Assembly: GCF_016806125.1 (NCBI RefSeq) | Contig: NZ_CP047166.1 | Span: 3,038,001 to 3,102,000, forward strand | DNA from: Ponticoccus alexandrii | Lineage (GTDB): Bacteria > Pseudomonadota > Alphaproteobacteria > Rhodobacterales > Rhodobacteraceae | Length of the DNA stretch: 64,000 nt | Direction of reading: 5' to 3' | Shown: positions 52,821 through 62,048 of the stretch, in pieces | Numbering within the stretch: position 1 is the first letter of the stretch | Layout of the letters: the number at the start of each line of letters is the position of its first letter | The notes under the pieces: model-generated | Database searches by the model: none | What the model was told of the DNA's origin: nothing | Seen by the model: the letters and a program-made list of their open reading frames with translations, nothing else | Translations under genes and position numbers: made by a program

Positions 52821-55259
52821 ATGACCCGCCTGCCCATCGACGACGCCCTGCCCGACCTGCTTGCCGCGCTGCGCGCGACGGGGCGCGCCGTGCTGCAGGC
52901 GCCGCCGGGCGCGGGCAAGACGACGCGCGTGCCGCTCGCCATGCTCGAGGCGGGTCTGACAAAAGGCCGCATCGTCATGCTCGAGCCGCGCCGCCTGGCC
53001 GCCCGCGCCGCCGCGCAGCGCCTGGCCGAACAACTGGGAGAAGAGCCGGGCCAGACCGTCGGCTACCGCATGCGGGGAGAGGCCAAGGTCTCCCGCTCGA
53101 CCCGGATCGAGGTGGTGACAGAAGGCATCCTGACCCGCATGATCCAGTCCGACCCCGAGCTGCCGGGCGTGGGCGCGGTGCTTTTCGACGAATTCCACGA
53201 ACGCTCGCTGAATGCCGACCTCGGGCTGGCCTTCTGCCTCGACATCGCCTCGGCCCTGCGCGACGACCTGATCCTGCTGGTGATGTCCGCCACGCTGGAC
53301 GCCGCCCCGGTGGCCGAGCTGATGGGCGCGCCGGTGGTGACCTCGCAGGGCCGGTCCTTCCCGGTCGAGGACCGCTGGCTCGACCGCCCGCTCGACAAGC
53401 GCACCCGGCTGGAAGAGGCCATGTCGGGGCTCATCGTGAAGGCGCTGGAGGAAACCGAGGGCGGCATCCTCGCTTTCCTGCCCGGCGAAGGAGAGATCCG
53501 CCGCACCGAAGCACGCCTGAAGGGCCGCCTGCCCGCCGATACCCACCTGCACAGGCTCTTCGGCGCCATGCCCCTGCCCGCGCAGCGCGCAGCGATCCGG
53601 CCCGAGCCGCAGGGCCGCAAGCTGGTGCTGGCAACCGCGATCGCCGAGACCTCGTTGACCATCGAGGACATCCGCGTGGTGGTCGATGGCGGACGCGCCC
53701 GGCGCGCACGCTTCGACCCCGGGTCCGGCATGTCGCGGCTGGTGACGGAACGGGTGACCCGCGCCGAGGCCACGCAGCGCGCCGGGCGCGCCGGGCGGGT
53801 GGCACCCGGTATCGCCTACAAGCTTTGGACGAAGGGGGAGGAAGGCGCTTCAAGCGCCTTTCCCCCCGCGGAAATCGAGGCTTCGGACCTTGCTTCCCTC
53901 GCGCTGGAACTGGCGGCATGGGGCGCCGCGCCGGATCAGCTGCCGTTCCTCACCCCGCCCCCCGCCGCCGCCTTCGGCGAGGCACAGGCGCTGCTGAAGA
54001 TGCTGGGTGCCCTGGATGACAAGGGCCTGATCACGCCCCGGGGAAAGGCGATTTCGCGCCTTCCCCTACACCCACGGCTTGCCCATATGCTACACGAATC
54101 CGGGCCGGAGGCCGCCCGCCTTGCCGCCCTCTTGTCCGAACGCGATCCGCTCACAGGGTCATCCACAGACCTCGCCCTGCGCATCGAGGCGCTGATCGAT
54201 CTCCGGCGTTTCGCCGAAACCCGGCCACAGGCTGTCGACCGCGGTGCGATTGACCGCATCCGCGCAGAGGCGAAACGTCTCTCGCACCTGACGAAGATAC
54301 CCGACGCGGGACGCTCGGTGGCGGAGATGGCGGCGCTGGCCTACCCCGACCGGATCGGCCAGCGACGGACAGGCGAGGCACCCCGCTTTATCCTCTCCGG
54401 TGGCAAGGGCGCGATCCTGCCCGACGGTGACCCGCTTTCAGGCAGCCGCTTCCTTGTGGTGACCGACACGGATGGGAACCCGCGAGAAGCGCGCATCCGG
54501 CAAGCCATTCCAATCTCGGAAGGCGAGATCCGGGCACAGTTTTCCGATCAGATCGAATGGGTTGATCGCTGCTCCTGGGACAAGCGCGACAGGCGCGTTG
54601 TTGCAAGACGGCAAGAACGGCTGGGTGCCATCTTCCTTGACGACCGCATCTGGAAGGATGCCAGCGAGGATGCACTCTGCCTTGCGATGCTCGACGGGGT
54701 CCGGGATCTGGGCCTCGCACCGGGCGACGCCGCGCGCCGCTTCATGGCCCGCGTGGCGCTGGCCCGGGAGAACGGCGCCACCCTGCCCGACATGAGCCTC
54801 GAGGCGCTTGGCGACACCTTGGAAACATGGTTGCTGCCGCATCTTCAGGGTGTGCGGACCGCGCAGGACTGGAAGCGGTTCGACCTCTTGCCCGCCCTGC
54901 GTGCCATGCTCGACTGGGACCAGATGCAGGCCCTCGACAGGGCCGTTCCGGCGCATTTCACCACGCCGCTCGGGCGGCAGGTGCCCATCGACTACTCGGG
55001 CGAACACCCCGAGATTTCCCTGCGCCTGCAAGAGCTTTTCGGCCAGACCACACATCCGGTCTCGGGGCGGCGCCCGTTGAAACTGACCCTTCTGAGCCCG
55101 GCGCAGCGCCCGGTGCAGACGACCATGGACCTGCCCGGCTTCTGGGCCGGGTCCTACGCCGAGGTCCGCAAGGACATGCGCGCACAGTACCCCAAACACC
55201 CCTGGCCCGAGGACCCGACCGAGGCCGCGCCGACCCTGCGGGCAAAACCGCGGAAGTAG
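52821..55259 (+). CDS. hrpB: HrpB: ATP-dependent DEAH-box helicase
   Basis: An 812-residue helicase, usual length for HrpB. Walker A 'GAGKTT' (30-35), 'EPRRLAARAAAQRLAE', motif II 'DEFH' (123-126), 'VMSATLD' and motif VI 'QRAGRAGRVAPG' are in order, and the HrpB-specific C-terminal region ends at 'KHPWPEDPTEAAP'. It is probably an RNA helicase, with no firmly established role. ATG 52821 begins 'MTRLPIDDALPDLL'. Confidence 0.95.
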   Translation: MTRLPIDDALPDLLAALRATGRAVLQAPPGAGKTTRVPLAMLEAGLTKGRIVMLEPRRLAARAAAQRLAEQLGEEPGQTVGYRMRGEAKVSRSTRIEVVTEGILTRMIQSDPELPGVGAVLFDEFHERSLNADLGLAFCLDIASALRDDLILLVMSATLDAAPVAELMGAPVVTSQGRSFPVEDRWLDRPLDKRTRLEEAMSGLIVKALEETEGGILAFLPGEGEIRRTEARLKGRLPADTHLHRLFGAMPLPAQRAAIRPEPQGRKLVLATAIAETSLTIEDIRVVVDGGRARRARFDPGSGMSRLVTERVTRAEATQRAGRAGRVAPGIAYKLWTKGEEGASSAFPPAEIEASDLASLALELAAWGAAPDQLPFLTPPPAAAFGEAQALLKMLGALDDKGLITPRGKAISRLPLHPRLAHMLHESGPEAARLAALLSERDPLTGSSTDLALRIEALIDLRRFAETRPQAVDRGAIDRIRAEAKRLSHLTKIPDAGRSVAEMAALAYPDRIGQRRTGEAPRFILSGGKGAILPDGDPLSGSRFLVVTDTDGNPREARIRQAIPISEGEIRAQFSDQIEWVDRCSWDKRDRRVVARRQERLGAIFLDDRIWKDASEDALCLAMLDGVRDLGLAPGDAARRFMARVALARENGATLPDMSLEALGDTLETWLLPHLQGVRTAQDWKRFDLLPALRAMLDWDQMQALDRAVPAHFTTPLGRQVPIDYSGEHPEISLRLQELFGQTTHPVSGRRPLKLTLLSPAQRPVQTTMDLPGFWAGSYAEVRKDMRAQYPKHPWPEDPTEAAPTLRAKPRK

Positions 55260-55296
55260 TCCACCCGGCCCTGCCCGGGACCGGAGGCCTTGCCGC

Positions 55297-56223
55297 TCAG
55301 ACGCCCAGGCACCAGCGCATGATGGCCTTCTGCGCGTGCAGGCGGTTCTCGGCCTCGTCCCAGATGACCGAGTTGGGGCCGTCCATGACCTGAGAGGTCA
55401 CTTCCTCTTCGCGGTGCGCGGGCAGGCAATGCATGAACAGCGCATCCGGCTTGGCCGCCGCCATCAACTCGGCGTTGACCTGATAGGGTCGCAACATGTT
55501 GTGGCGCCGCTCTTTCGCGGATTGCGCATCATGCATGGACACCCATGTGTCGGCGACGATCAGGTCGGCGCCTTCGACCGCCTTCTTCGGGTCGCGCTCG
55601 ATGGTCACGGTGCTGCCCTGCCCCCGCGCCCAGCCGACGAATTCCGGCTCGGGGTCCAGCTGGACCGGTCCCGAGAAGGTCAGGTCGAAGCCGAACTGCC
55701 CCGCCGCATGCAGGAAGGAGGCGCAGACATTGTTGCCGTCGCCGCACCAGACCACCTTCTTGCCCGCGATCGGGCCGCGGTGTTCTTCGAAAGTCAGCAC
55801 GTCGGCCATGATCTGACAGGGGTGCGTGCGGTCCGTGAGACCGTTGATGACGGGAACAGAGGCATATTCTGCCATTTCTTCGATCACGCTTTCGTCGAAG
55901 GTCCGGATCATGATCATGTCGACGTAGCGCGACAGCACCCGGGCCGTATCGGCGATGGTCTCGCCATGGCCAAGCTGCATTTCCGACCCCGACAGCACCA
56001 TGGTCTGCCCGCCCATCTGCCGCACGCCCACGTCGAAGGACACGCGAGTCCGGGTCGAGGGCTTTTCGAAGATCAGCGCGACCATGCGCCCGTCCAGCGG
56101 GCGGGTGTCGTCCGGGGCCCCGCGCGGGCGGCCCTGACGCGCGTCTTTCATGGCGCGGGCATTGTCGATGATGCCGCGCAGCTCGGCTTTGTCTGTCTTG
56201 TGAATATCGAGGAAGTTGTTCAT
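55297..56223 (-). CDS. argF: ornithine carbamoyltransferase
   Basis: A 308-residue enzyme converting ornithine and carbamoyl phosphate to citrulline. The carbamoyl phosphate site is 'STRTR' (56-60), with 'HPCQIMAD' and the ornithine-binding '[11 protein letters not shown]' later. It begins '[12 protein letters not shown]'. The start has no clear ribosome site; instead a hairpin ends 4 bases before it. It lies 75 bases downstream of argD on the same strand, forming an arginine pair. Confidence 0.96.
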   Translation of the reverse strand: MNNFLDIHKTDKAELRGIIDNARAMKDARQGRPRGAPDDTRPLDGRMVALIFEKPSTRTRVSFDVGVRQMGGQTMVLSGSEMQLGHGETIADTARVLSRYVDMIMIRTFDESVIEEMAEYASVPVINGLTDRTHPCQIMADVLTFEEHRGPIAGKKVVWCGDGNNVCASFLHAAGQFGFDLTFSGPVQLDPEPEFVGWARGQGSTVTIERDPKKAVEGADLIVADTWVSMHDAQSAKERRHNMLRPYQVNAELMAAAKPDALFMHCLPAHREEEVTSQVMDGPNSVIWDEAENRLHAQKAIMRWCLGV

Positions 56224-56227
56224 CGGA

Positions 56228-56245
56228 GGGTCTTTTCAAAGACCC
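56228..56245 (-). promoter_or_regulatory. hairpin immediately before argF
   Basis: GGGTCTTT-TC-AAAGACCC (plus-strand reading) is a perfect 8-base stem with a 2-base loop between argD and argF, ending 4 bases before the argF ATG. It takes the place where a ribosome site should be. Confidence 0.6.
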
Positions 56246-56251
56246 GAGGAC

Positions 56252-56297
56252 GGGGGCTCTGCCCCCGGACCCCCGGGATATTTATGGACAGAAGAAG
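56252..56297 (+). repeat. dispersed repeat, copy F
   Basis: GGGGG-CTCTG-CCCCC hairpin, GGACCCCCGGGATATTTATG, GACAGAAGAAG. It ends one base from the argD stop codon. Confidence 0.75.
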
Positions 56298-56298
56298 A

Positions 56299-57471
56299 TC
56301 AGGTCGCAACCGAGGCAGCGGCCCTGTCGAGGCGGGCGACGGCTTCGGCAATCTCGTCTTCGGTGATGTTGAGCGGCGGCAGCAGGCGCAGCACGTTGTC
56401 GGCGGCGGGCACCGTGATGACCTCGGCCGCGTAACCGGCCTTGACCACCTCGGCGACATTGGCCCGGCACTTCAGGCCCAGCATCAGGCCCGTACCGCGC
56501 ACACCCTCGAAGACCTCGGGGTGGGCGGCGACGAGGCCCTCGAGCTTCTGGCGCAGGAAGCCGGCGCGCTGGCGCACGGCGTCGAGGAACTCATCGTTGC
56601 CGATGCGCTCGATCACGGCGAGACCCAGCGCGCAGCCCAGCGGGTTGCCGCCATAAGTCGAGCCATGGGTGCCCGCGACCATACCGCTGGCAGCCTCTTC
56701 GGTGGCCAGTACGGCGCCCAGCGGGAAGCCCCCGCCGATGCCCTTGGCCGACATCATGATGTCCGGCGTGACGCCCGCCCATTCGTGAGCAAACAGCTTA
56801 CCGGTCCGGCCGACGCCGCATTGCACCTCGTCGAGGATCAGCAGGACGCCCTTTTCGTCGCAGAGCGCGCGCAGGTTCTTCAGGGACTCGTCGGGCAGGA
56901 CACGGATGCCGCCTTCGCCCTGGATCGGCTCGATCAGGATAGCGGCTGTTCTGTCGGTGACCGCCGCGGTCAGCGCCTCGTGATCCTCCCACGGAAGATG
57001 GACGAAGCCCGGCAGCACCGGCCCGAAACCAGCGACCATCTTCGGCGCGCCCGAGGCGGCGATGGCCGCCGAGGACCGCCCGTGGAAGCAGCCCTCGAAG
57101 GTCAGGATCTCGACCTTCTCCGGTTTGCCCTTGTCGTGCCAGTACTTGCGGGCCATCTTGACCGCCAGTTCACAGGCCTCGGTGCCCGAGTTGGTGAAGA
57201 AGACCGTGTCGGCGAAGGTCCGGTCCACCAGCGCATCGGCCAGCGCCTGCTGGCCCGGGATCTCGTAGAGGTTCGAGACGTGCCAGAGCTTCTGCGCCTG
57301 CTCGGTGAGCACCTGCACCAGTTCCGGCGCGGCATGGCCCAGCGCATTGACCGCGATGCCAGAGCCGAGGTCGAGGAATCGGCGTCCGTCCTCCTCGATC
57401 AGCCAGCAGCCTTCGCCCTTCACGAAGTGAAGCGGCGCACGGTTATAGGTGGGCAGAACGGAGGGGATCAT
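56299..57471 (-). CDS. argD: acetylornithine aminotransferase
   Basis: A 390-residue class III pyridoxal-phosphate aminotransferase. The PLP lysine is in '[16 protein letters not shown]', with '[15 protein letters not shown]', '[15 protein letters not shown]' and '[14 protein letters not shown]' before it. ATG 57471 ('[11 protein letters not shown]') has AGGA about 7 bases upstream, while 57510 would add an unlikely leader. It makes N-acetylornithine, upstream of ArgF in arginine synthesis. Confidence 0.95.
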   Translation of the reverse strand: MIPSVLPTYNRAPLHFVKGEGCWLIEEDGRRFLDLGSGIAVNALGHAAPELVQVLTEQAQKLWHVSNLYEIPGQQALADALVDRTFADTVFFTNSGTEACELAVKMARKYWHDKGKPEKVEILTFEGCFHGRSSAAIAASGAPKMVAGFGPVLPGFVHLPWEDHEALTAAVTDRTAAILIEPIQGEGGIRVLPDESLKNLRALCDEKGVLLILDEVQCGVGRTGKLFAHEWAGVTPDIMMSAKGIGGGFPLGAVLATEEAASGMVAGTHGSTYGGNPLGCALGLAVIERIGNDEFLDAVRQRAGFLRQKLEGLVAAHPEVFEGVRGTGLMLGLKCRANVAEVVKAGYAAEVITVPAADNVLRLLPPLNITEDEIAEAVARLDRAAASVAT

Positions 57472-57764
57472 ACAGCTGTCCTCAGGTGTGAAGAGCCCGA
57501 TTGGTGGCAAGGCACCGGGGCCGAGTCAAGGTTTTAGGGGAGTTGCAGACACAGTGAGCAATCGCGGCCCCGGATCGGGGCGCGGCAGGAGGCGAGATCA
57601 GGCTCGTCGGATGCGGATCGCGTGCGTCATGGCCCGCAGATTGCGCAAAAACGCGCGCGATGCAAGGGGGTAGAGCCGCAGCGCCCGGCCCTGCGGCCAG
57701 ATCGGGGCCGGGCGGGCACAGAAAGGGTGGCGGGTTTACGGGGCGGTCCCTCTGGCCCCGGGCC
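57472..57764. other. gap between truA and argD
   Basis: 293 bases, both genes on the minus strand. It holds a GC-rich hairpin (GCCCCG-AT-CGGGGC on the minus strand, 57569-57582) and a possible short Arg-containing reading frame, listed separately. A minus-strand TTGACT near 57530 could be a -35 box for argD. Confidence 0.45.
57598..57630 (-). other. possible 10-codon leader peptide before argD
   Basis: The minus strand reads M-T-H-A-I-R-I-R-R-A-stop, with three Arg codons (CGC, CGA, CGA) in the last half, 127 bases before argD and just ahead of a hairpin. This is the pattern of an amino-acid attenuator, but no strong ribosome site precedes it, and chance cannot be excluded. Confidence 0.25.
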
Positions 57765-58529
57765 TCAGAAGACCGGGTCTGGGTAGCCCACGCCTGTCAG
57801 GTACAGCCCGTGTGGCGGACAGACCGGGCCGCAGGCCGCACGGTCCCGTGCCGCCAGCGCCTCGCCGACGCGGGACGGTGGCCAGGCCCCGGCGCCGACC
57901 CGCTCCAGCGTGCCGACGATGGAACGGACCTGGTTGTGCAGGAAGGACCGTGCCCGCAACGAGAACCGGATTTCCGGCCCCGCCGCGCCCTCGACCTGCT
58001 CTATGCGGATTTCGTCCAGCGTCTTCACCGGGGAGTGCGACTGGCACATGACAGAGCGGAAGGTGGTGAAATCATGCTGCCCCACCAGAAAGGCCGCCCC
58101 GGCCCGCATGGCCTCGACGTCCAGCGGATGCATCACCCGCCAGACCTGCCCGGTTTCCAGCGTTGCGGGCGCGCGGCGCATCAGCAGCCGGAACATGTAG
58201 CGTCGCTCGACCGCCGAGAAGCGCGCGTGCCAGTCGTCCGGGACCACCCTGCAGGCGCGGATTGCCACCGGGGCTGGCTTCAGGTGGTGATTCAGCGCTT
58301 CCGACAGGCGGAACGGATCCCAGTCCTTGACCATGTCGCAATGGGCCACCTGCCCGCGCGCATGGACCCCCGCATCGGTGCGGCCCGCCGCCGCGATGGT
58401 ATGGGCGCGTGGCTCCAGTCGCGCCAGCGCGGCCTCGATGGCCCCCTGAACCGAGGGCTGATCCGCCTGTCTTTGCCACCCGGCAAAGGGACGACCGTCA
58501 TATTCCACAAGAAGAGCGTAGCGCGGCAT
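57765..58529 (-). CDS. truA: tRNA pseudouridine(38-40) synthase
   Basis: A 254-residue pseudouridine synthase. The catalytic Asp52 lies in '[17 protein letters not shown]', and '[12 protein letters not shown]' and '[12 protein letters not shown]' are characteristic. Length is normal. It modifies the anticodon stem-loop of several tRNAs. The 5' end faces the plus-strand YcjX gene across 249 bases. Confidence 0.96.
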   Translation of the reverse strand: MPRYALLVEYDGRPFAGWQRQADQPSVQGAIEAALARLEPRAHTIAAAGRTDAGVHARGQVAHCDMVKDWDPFRLSEALNHHLKPAPVAIRACRVVPDDWHARFSAVERRYMFRLLMRRAPATLETGQVWRVMHPLDVEAMRAGAAFLVGQHDFTTFRSVMCQSHSPVKTLDEIRIEQVEGAAGPEIRFSLRARSFLHNQVRSIVGTLERVGAGAWPPSRVGEALAARDRAACGPVCPPHGLYLTGVGYPDPVF

Positions 58530-58778
58530 GGCCGGGCCTTACCCTGACGCCCGCGCCCCCGCAACTGTCTCGGGCGGCCCGGCGTGCCGGACCCGAAGGG
58601 CGGTCGCGTCATGAAAGCCGCACCTCCGGCCCCGTCCTCCCCCGCGCCGGAGGCTCCGCCGGTCCCGCCGCCCCAGCCCCGTCCTGACACGCCGATCGGC
58701 CCGGCCCGGGCGCCAAAGCCTTGAGGCCAGCCCGCCAAGGCCCTAACTGTTTCACGCAAGCGCAAGGAAAGGCCCCTC

Positions 58779-60194
58779 ATGGTCATTGGCACCATCGCCG
58801 ACACCCTCACCCGCGGCGTCGAGAACGTGACGGGCACGCTCTCCGAGGCCTTTCTGGAGCCGACCCTGCGGCTGGGCGTCACCGGCCTGTCACGCGCTGG
58901 CAAGACCGTGTTCATCACCTCGCTGGTGGCCAACCTGATGGACCGGGGACGCATGCCAGGCCTCGTCGCGCAGGCCGAGGGCCGCATCCTGTCGGCCTTC
59001 CTGCAACCGCAGCCCGACGACACCATCCCGCGCTTCGATTTCGAAACTCACCTCGGCGCCCTGACCGCCCGCGCGCCGCACTGGCCCGACAGCACCCGCG
59101 CGGTGTCGGAGCTGCGCCTTTCGCTGCGCATCCGGCCCAACGGCCTGCTGTCCGGCCTGCAGGGGCCGCGCACGCTGCATCTGGATATCGTCGACTACCC
59201 CGGCGAATGGCTGCTGGACCTCGGGCTGATGGACAAGTCCTTCAGCCAGTGGTCCGAACAGATGCTGACCCGGCTCGAAACCCGCCCCGGCGGCCCCGCC
59301 CTGCTAAAGCGGCTGAAGGCCACCGACAGCACCGCACCGCTGGACGAGGGCACCGCGAAGGCGCTGGCCGAGGCCTATACCGCCCAGCTGCACGAGGCCC
59401 GCGAGGCGGGCTTTTCCGACTGCTCCCCGGGCCGCTTCCTGCTGCCCGGCGAGCTTGAAGGCTCGCCGGTGCTGACCTTCGCGCCGCTGCCGCCCAATGC
59501 CGGGGCCGGGCGCCGCTCGCTCTGGCGCGAATTCGAGCGCCGCTTCGACAGCTACAAGGCGCGGGTGGTGAAACCCTTCTTCCGCGACCATTTCAGCCGC
59601 ATCGACCGGCAGGTGGTGCTGGTCGATGCGCTCGGCGCGATCCACGCCGGCCCCCGGGCCGTCGAGGACCTGCGCCAGACCCTGACCGATATCCTCACCG
59701 CCTTCCGCCCCGGCGGCAATGCCTTCCTCAGCCAGCTTTTCCTGGGCAAGCGGATCGAGAAGATCCTCTTCGCCGCCACCAAGGCGGACCACCTGCACCA
59801 CCTGCAGCACCCCCGCCTGACCGCGATCATGGAGGCGCTGACCCGCGACGCCCGAGACCGCGCCCGCTTTGCCGGGGCCGAGACGCAGGCCTTTTCCATC
59901 GCCGCCCTGCGCGCCACGACAGAGCAGATGATGGACCACGGCGGCCAAACCCTGCCCTGCGTGCGCGGCACGCTGCTGGACACCGGCAGGCAGGCCGCCT
60001 TCTACCCCGGCGCCCTGCCCGAGGACCCGAACCACCTGCTTGGCCCCGCACGCAAGGGCGCCGAGGCATGGCTGGACGGTGACTATTCCGTGATGCGCTT
60101 CGCGCCAGCGCCGCTGACACTGAAGGCCGGCGAAGGCCCGCCGCATATCCGCCTCGACCGCGCCGCGCAGTTCCTGATCGGCGACCGGCTATGA
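58779..60194 (+). CDS. ycjX: YcjX-family GTP-binding protein
   Basis: A 471-residue predicted P-loop NTPase. Walker A is 'GLSRAGKTVFITSLV' (about 36-50), a Walker B-like 'IVDYPGEWLLDL' occurs near residue 138, and 'RSLWREFERRFDSYKARVVKPFF' marks the family. It is the first gene of a three-gene overlapping unit with an acetyltransferase and YcjF; ycjX-ycjF pairs are common in proteobacteria and tied to stress response, with unknown exact function. Confidence 0.92.
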   Translation: MVIGTIADTLTRGVENVTGTLSEAFLEPTLRLGVTGLSRAGKTVFITSLVANLMDRGRMPGLVAQAEGRILSAFLQPQPDDTIPRFDFETHLGALTARAPHWPDSTRAVSELRLSLRIRPNGLLSGLQGPRTLHLDIVDYPGEWLLDLGLMDKSFSQWSEQMLTRLETRPGGPALLKRLKATDSTAPLDEGTAKALAEAYTAQLHEAREAGFSDCSPGRFLLPGELEGSPVLTFAPLPPNAGAGRRSLWREFERRFDSYKARVVKPFFRDHFSRIDRQVVLVDALGAIHAGPRAVEDLRQTLTDILTAFRPGGNAFLSQLFLGKRIEKILFAATKADHLHHLQHPRLTAIMEALTRDARDRARFAGAETQAFSIAALRATTEQMMDHGGQTLPCVRGTLLDTGRQAAFYPGALPEDPNHLLGPARKGAEAWLDGDYSVMRFAPAPLTLKAGEGPPHIRLDRAAQFLIGDRL

Positions 60195-60739
60195 ACACCG
60201 CAACCCTTCGCCGCGCGCGGCCCACCGATGCGGGCAGGCTGGGCGACATGATCACCCAGGCCGCCCGGGCCAATGCTTGGAAGCCGCGCCTGCACAGCGG
60301 CGCCGAGGACATCGCCCATGCCGCGCAGATGATCGACCGGGGCTGGGTCACCGTGGCCGAGGCCAGGGGCGAACCGCTGGCCTTCCTCGCCCGCGAGGGC
60401 AGCTATATCCACGCCCTCTTCGTCGCGCCCGGCGCGCAGGGCCGCGGCCTGGGTCGGGCGCTTGTCGCCGACGCCAAGACCCGGACCCCGCGCCTCGACC
60501 TCTGGACTTTCGCCGAGAACCACGGCGCCCGCCGCTTCTACCGGCGCGAAGGCTTCATCCCCATCGCCCGCCCTCCCGCAAGCGACGAGGGCCTGCCGGA
60601 AATCCACCTCACCTGGACGCGCGATGCCACCGCTTCTTCTGTCCGGAAATATCCCGGGGGCGCTCCACAGGAGCGGGGGGCAGAGCCCCCTTCACCGAAC
60701 GCCTGTCCCGCCTCGCTCAAAGAAGGGCACGACGCATGA
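60191..60739 (+). CDS. GNAT acetyltransferase whose C-terminal tail comes from a dispersed repeat
   Basis: A 182-residue N-acetyltransferase. Acetyl-CoA loop: 'VAPGAQGRGLGRALV'; 'HGARRFYRREGFIPI' is the usual strand-helix end, and the domain naturally closes at 'EIHLTWTRD' (about residue 145). The last 35 or so residues are Pro/Gly/Ala-rich and encoded by repeat copy G. The gene overlaps ycjX and the YcjF-like gene at ATGA junctions on both sides, so the extended frame is still used for translational coupling. Confidence 0.85.
   Translation: MNTATLRRARPTDAGRLGDMITQAARANAWKPRLHSGAEDIAHAAQMIDRGWVTVAEARGEPLAFLAREGSYIHALFVAPGAQGRGLGRALVADAKTRTPRLDLWTFAENHGARRFYRREGFIPIARPPASDEGLPEIHLTWTRDATASSVRKYPGGAPQERGAEPPSPNACPASLKEGHDA
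60633..60690 (-). repeat. dispersed repeat, copy G, inside an open reading frame
   Basis: Plus-strand CTTCTTCTGTCCGGAAATAT, CCCGGGGGCGCTCC-ACA-GGAGCG and GGGGGCAGAGCCCCC. It lies inside the acetyltransferase reading frame without breaking it and so encodes part of that protein's tail. Confidence 0.8.
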
Positions 60740-61746
60740 CCAACCCGCCCAAAGGCCCCGTCCTCTTCGACCTCGACGAGACCGACAGCGCCCCCGGCCC
60801 CTCCGAGGCGCCGCCGGTCCCCGAACCGCATCTGGAACCGCCGCGCGGGCAGGCGATGCAAAGCGTCGCCGCCCTCACCGCCCGGCCCGGCTCGGCGCTG
60901 GCGCGCTGGTTCTGGCGGCTGCTTCTGGCGCTTGTGGGCACCTTCGCGTCCATTGCCGCGTGGAATGTCGCCACCGGGCTGATCGCCGCCAACCCGATCC
61001 TGGGCTACGCGGTCACCGCGCTGCTCCTCGCCTTCGTTCTGGTCTGCCTTGCCATCGCCATCAAGGAAATCGCCGCCTTCTCGCGGCTGGCGAAGATCGA
61101 CCGCCTGCATCACGCCGCGCAAGAGATCCTTGCAGACGAGGATCTGGCCAAGGCCCGCGCTCTGACCGACGACCTCGTGACCCTCTACAAGGCGCGCGAG
61201 GACACCCGTTGGGGTCGCGCACAGCTGGCCGAGCGGCGGGACGAGATCTTTGACGCGGCGGGCCTCGTGGCCCATGCGGAAAGCGCGCTGCTGGCGCCGC
61301 TCGACAAGCAGGCCCGGCGCGAGGTCGAGGCCGCCGCCCGGCAGGTCGCCACGGTCACCGCGCTGGTGCCGCTGGCGCTGGCCGATGTGGTCGCCGCCCT
61401 GACCGCCAACCTGCGGATGATCCGCCGCATCGCCGAGATCTACGGCGGCCGCTCGGGCACGCTGGGCAGCTGGCGCCTGACCCGCGCCGTCATGTCCCAC
61501 CTCGTGGCCACCGGCGCCGTTGCAGTGGGCGACGACATGCTGGAACCCATTCTGGGCGGCGGGCTGCTGGGCAAGCTCTCTCGCCGCTTCGGAGAAGGCA
61601 TGGTCAACGGCGCCCTCACCGCCCGCGTCGGCGTTGCCGCGATGGAGGTCTGCCGCCCCCTGCCCTTCACCGCCGCCCCCCGCCCCTCGGTCCGGGGCAT
61701 CATCCGCTCATCCCTGAGCGGGCTGGTGGTGACGGAAAAGGGATAG
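60736..61746 (+). CDS. ycjF: YcjF-family (DUF697) inner-membrane protein
   Basis: A 336-residue membrane protein. A Pro/Glu-rich cytoplasmic N-terminus (1-55) is followed by two helices ('WRLLLALVGTFASIAAWNV', 'ILGYAVTALLLAFVLVCLAI') and a DUF697 region with 'VTALVPLALADVVAALTANL' and 'IRRIAEIYGGRSGTLGSWRL'. Start 60736 overlaps the acetyltransferase stop. Its partner is the YcjX-like protein upstream. Confidence 0.9.
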   Translation: MTNPPKGPVLFDLDETDSAPGPSEAPPVPEPHLEPPRGQAMQSVAALTARPGSALARWFWRLLLALVGTFASIAAWNVATGLIAANPILGYAVTALLLAFVLVCLAIAIKEIAAFSRLAKIDRLHHAAQEILADEDLAKARALTDDLVTLYKAREDTRWGRAQLAERRDEIFDAAGLVAHAESALLAPLDKQARREVEAAARQVATVTALVPLALADVVAALTANLRMIRRIAEIYGGRSGTLGSWRLTRAVMSHLVATGAVAVGDDMLEPILGGGLLGKLSRRFGEGMVNGALTARVGVAAMEVCRPLPFTAAPRPSVRGIIRSSLSGLVVTEKG

Positions 61747-62048
61747 GACGCCCACCTGCGGCCCGAGACACCGTGGCCCTGCGGCACGCGCGGCGCAGCG
61801 GCGTGACAGGCGGCCTTGGATCGTCGGCGGAACGCTCTGGACCAGTCGCGCCGGTGCGGTCCGGTGAGGGCCATACACGCCAGGCGCTTCGACGCCAGGG
61901 GACCACCGCCAGCACAGCAGCCCTTGCAGGACGGCCCCCCGTCGCCTTCCGTTGGACAGCGCCCCAGCGGCGGCGGCAGGTCGCCGTAGACAAACACGGT
62001 CAGCCCCCGGCGGCACCGCAGCCTTTGCCGGGTTTGCCGAAGGCTGCC
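61747..62048. other. gap between the ycjF-like gene and the monooxygenase gene
   Basis: 302 bases between convergent genes. It is GC-rich, without a convincing gene, repeat copy or terminator. Confidence 0.4.
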
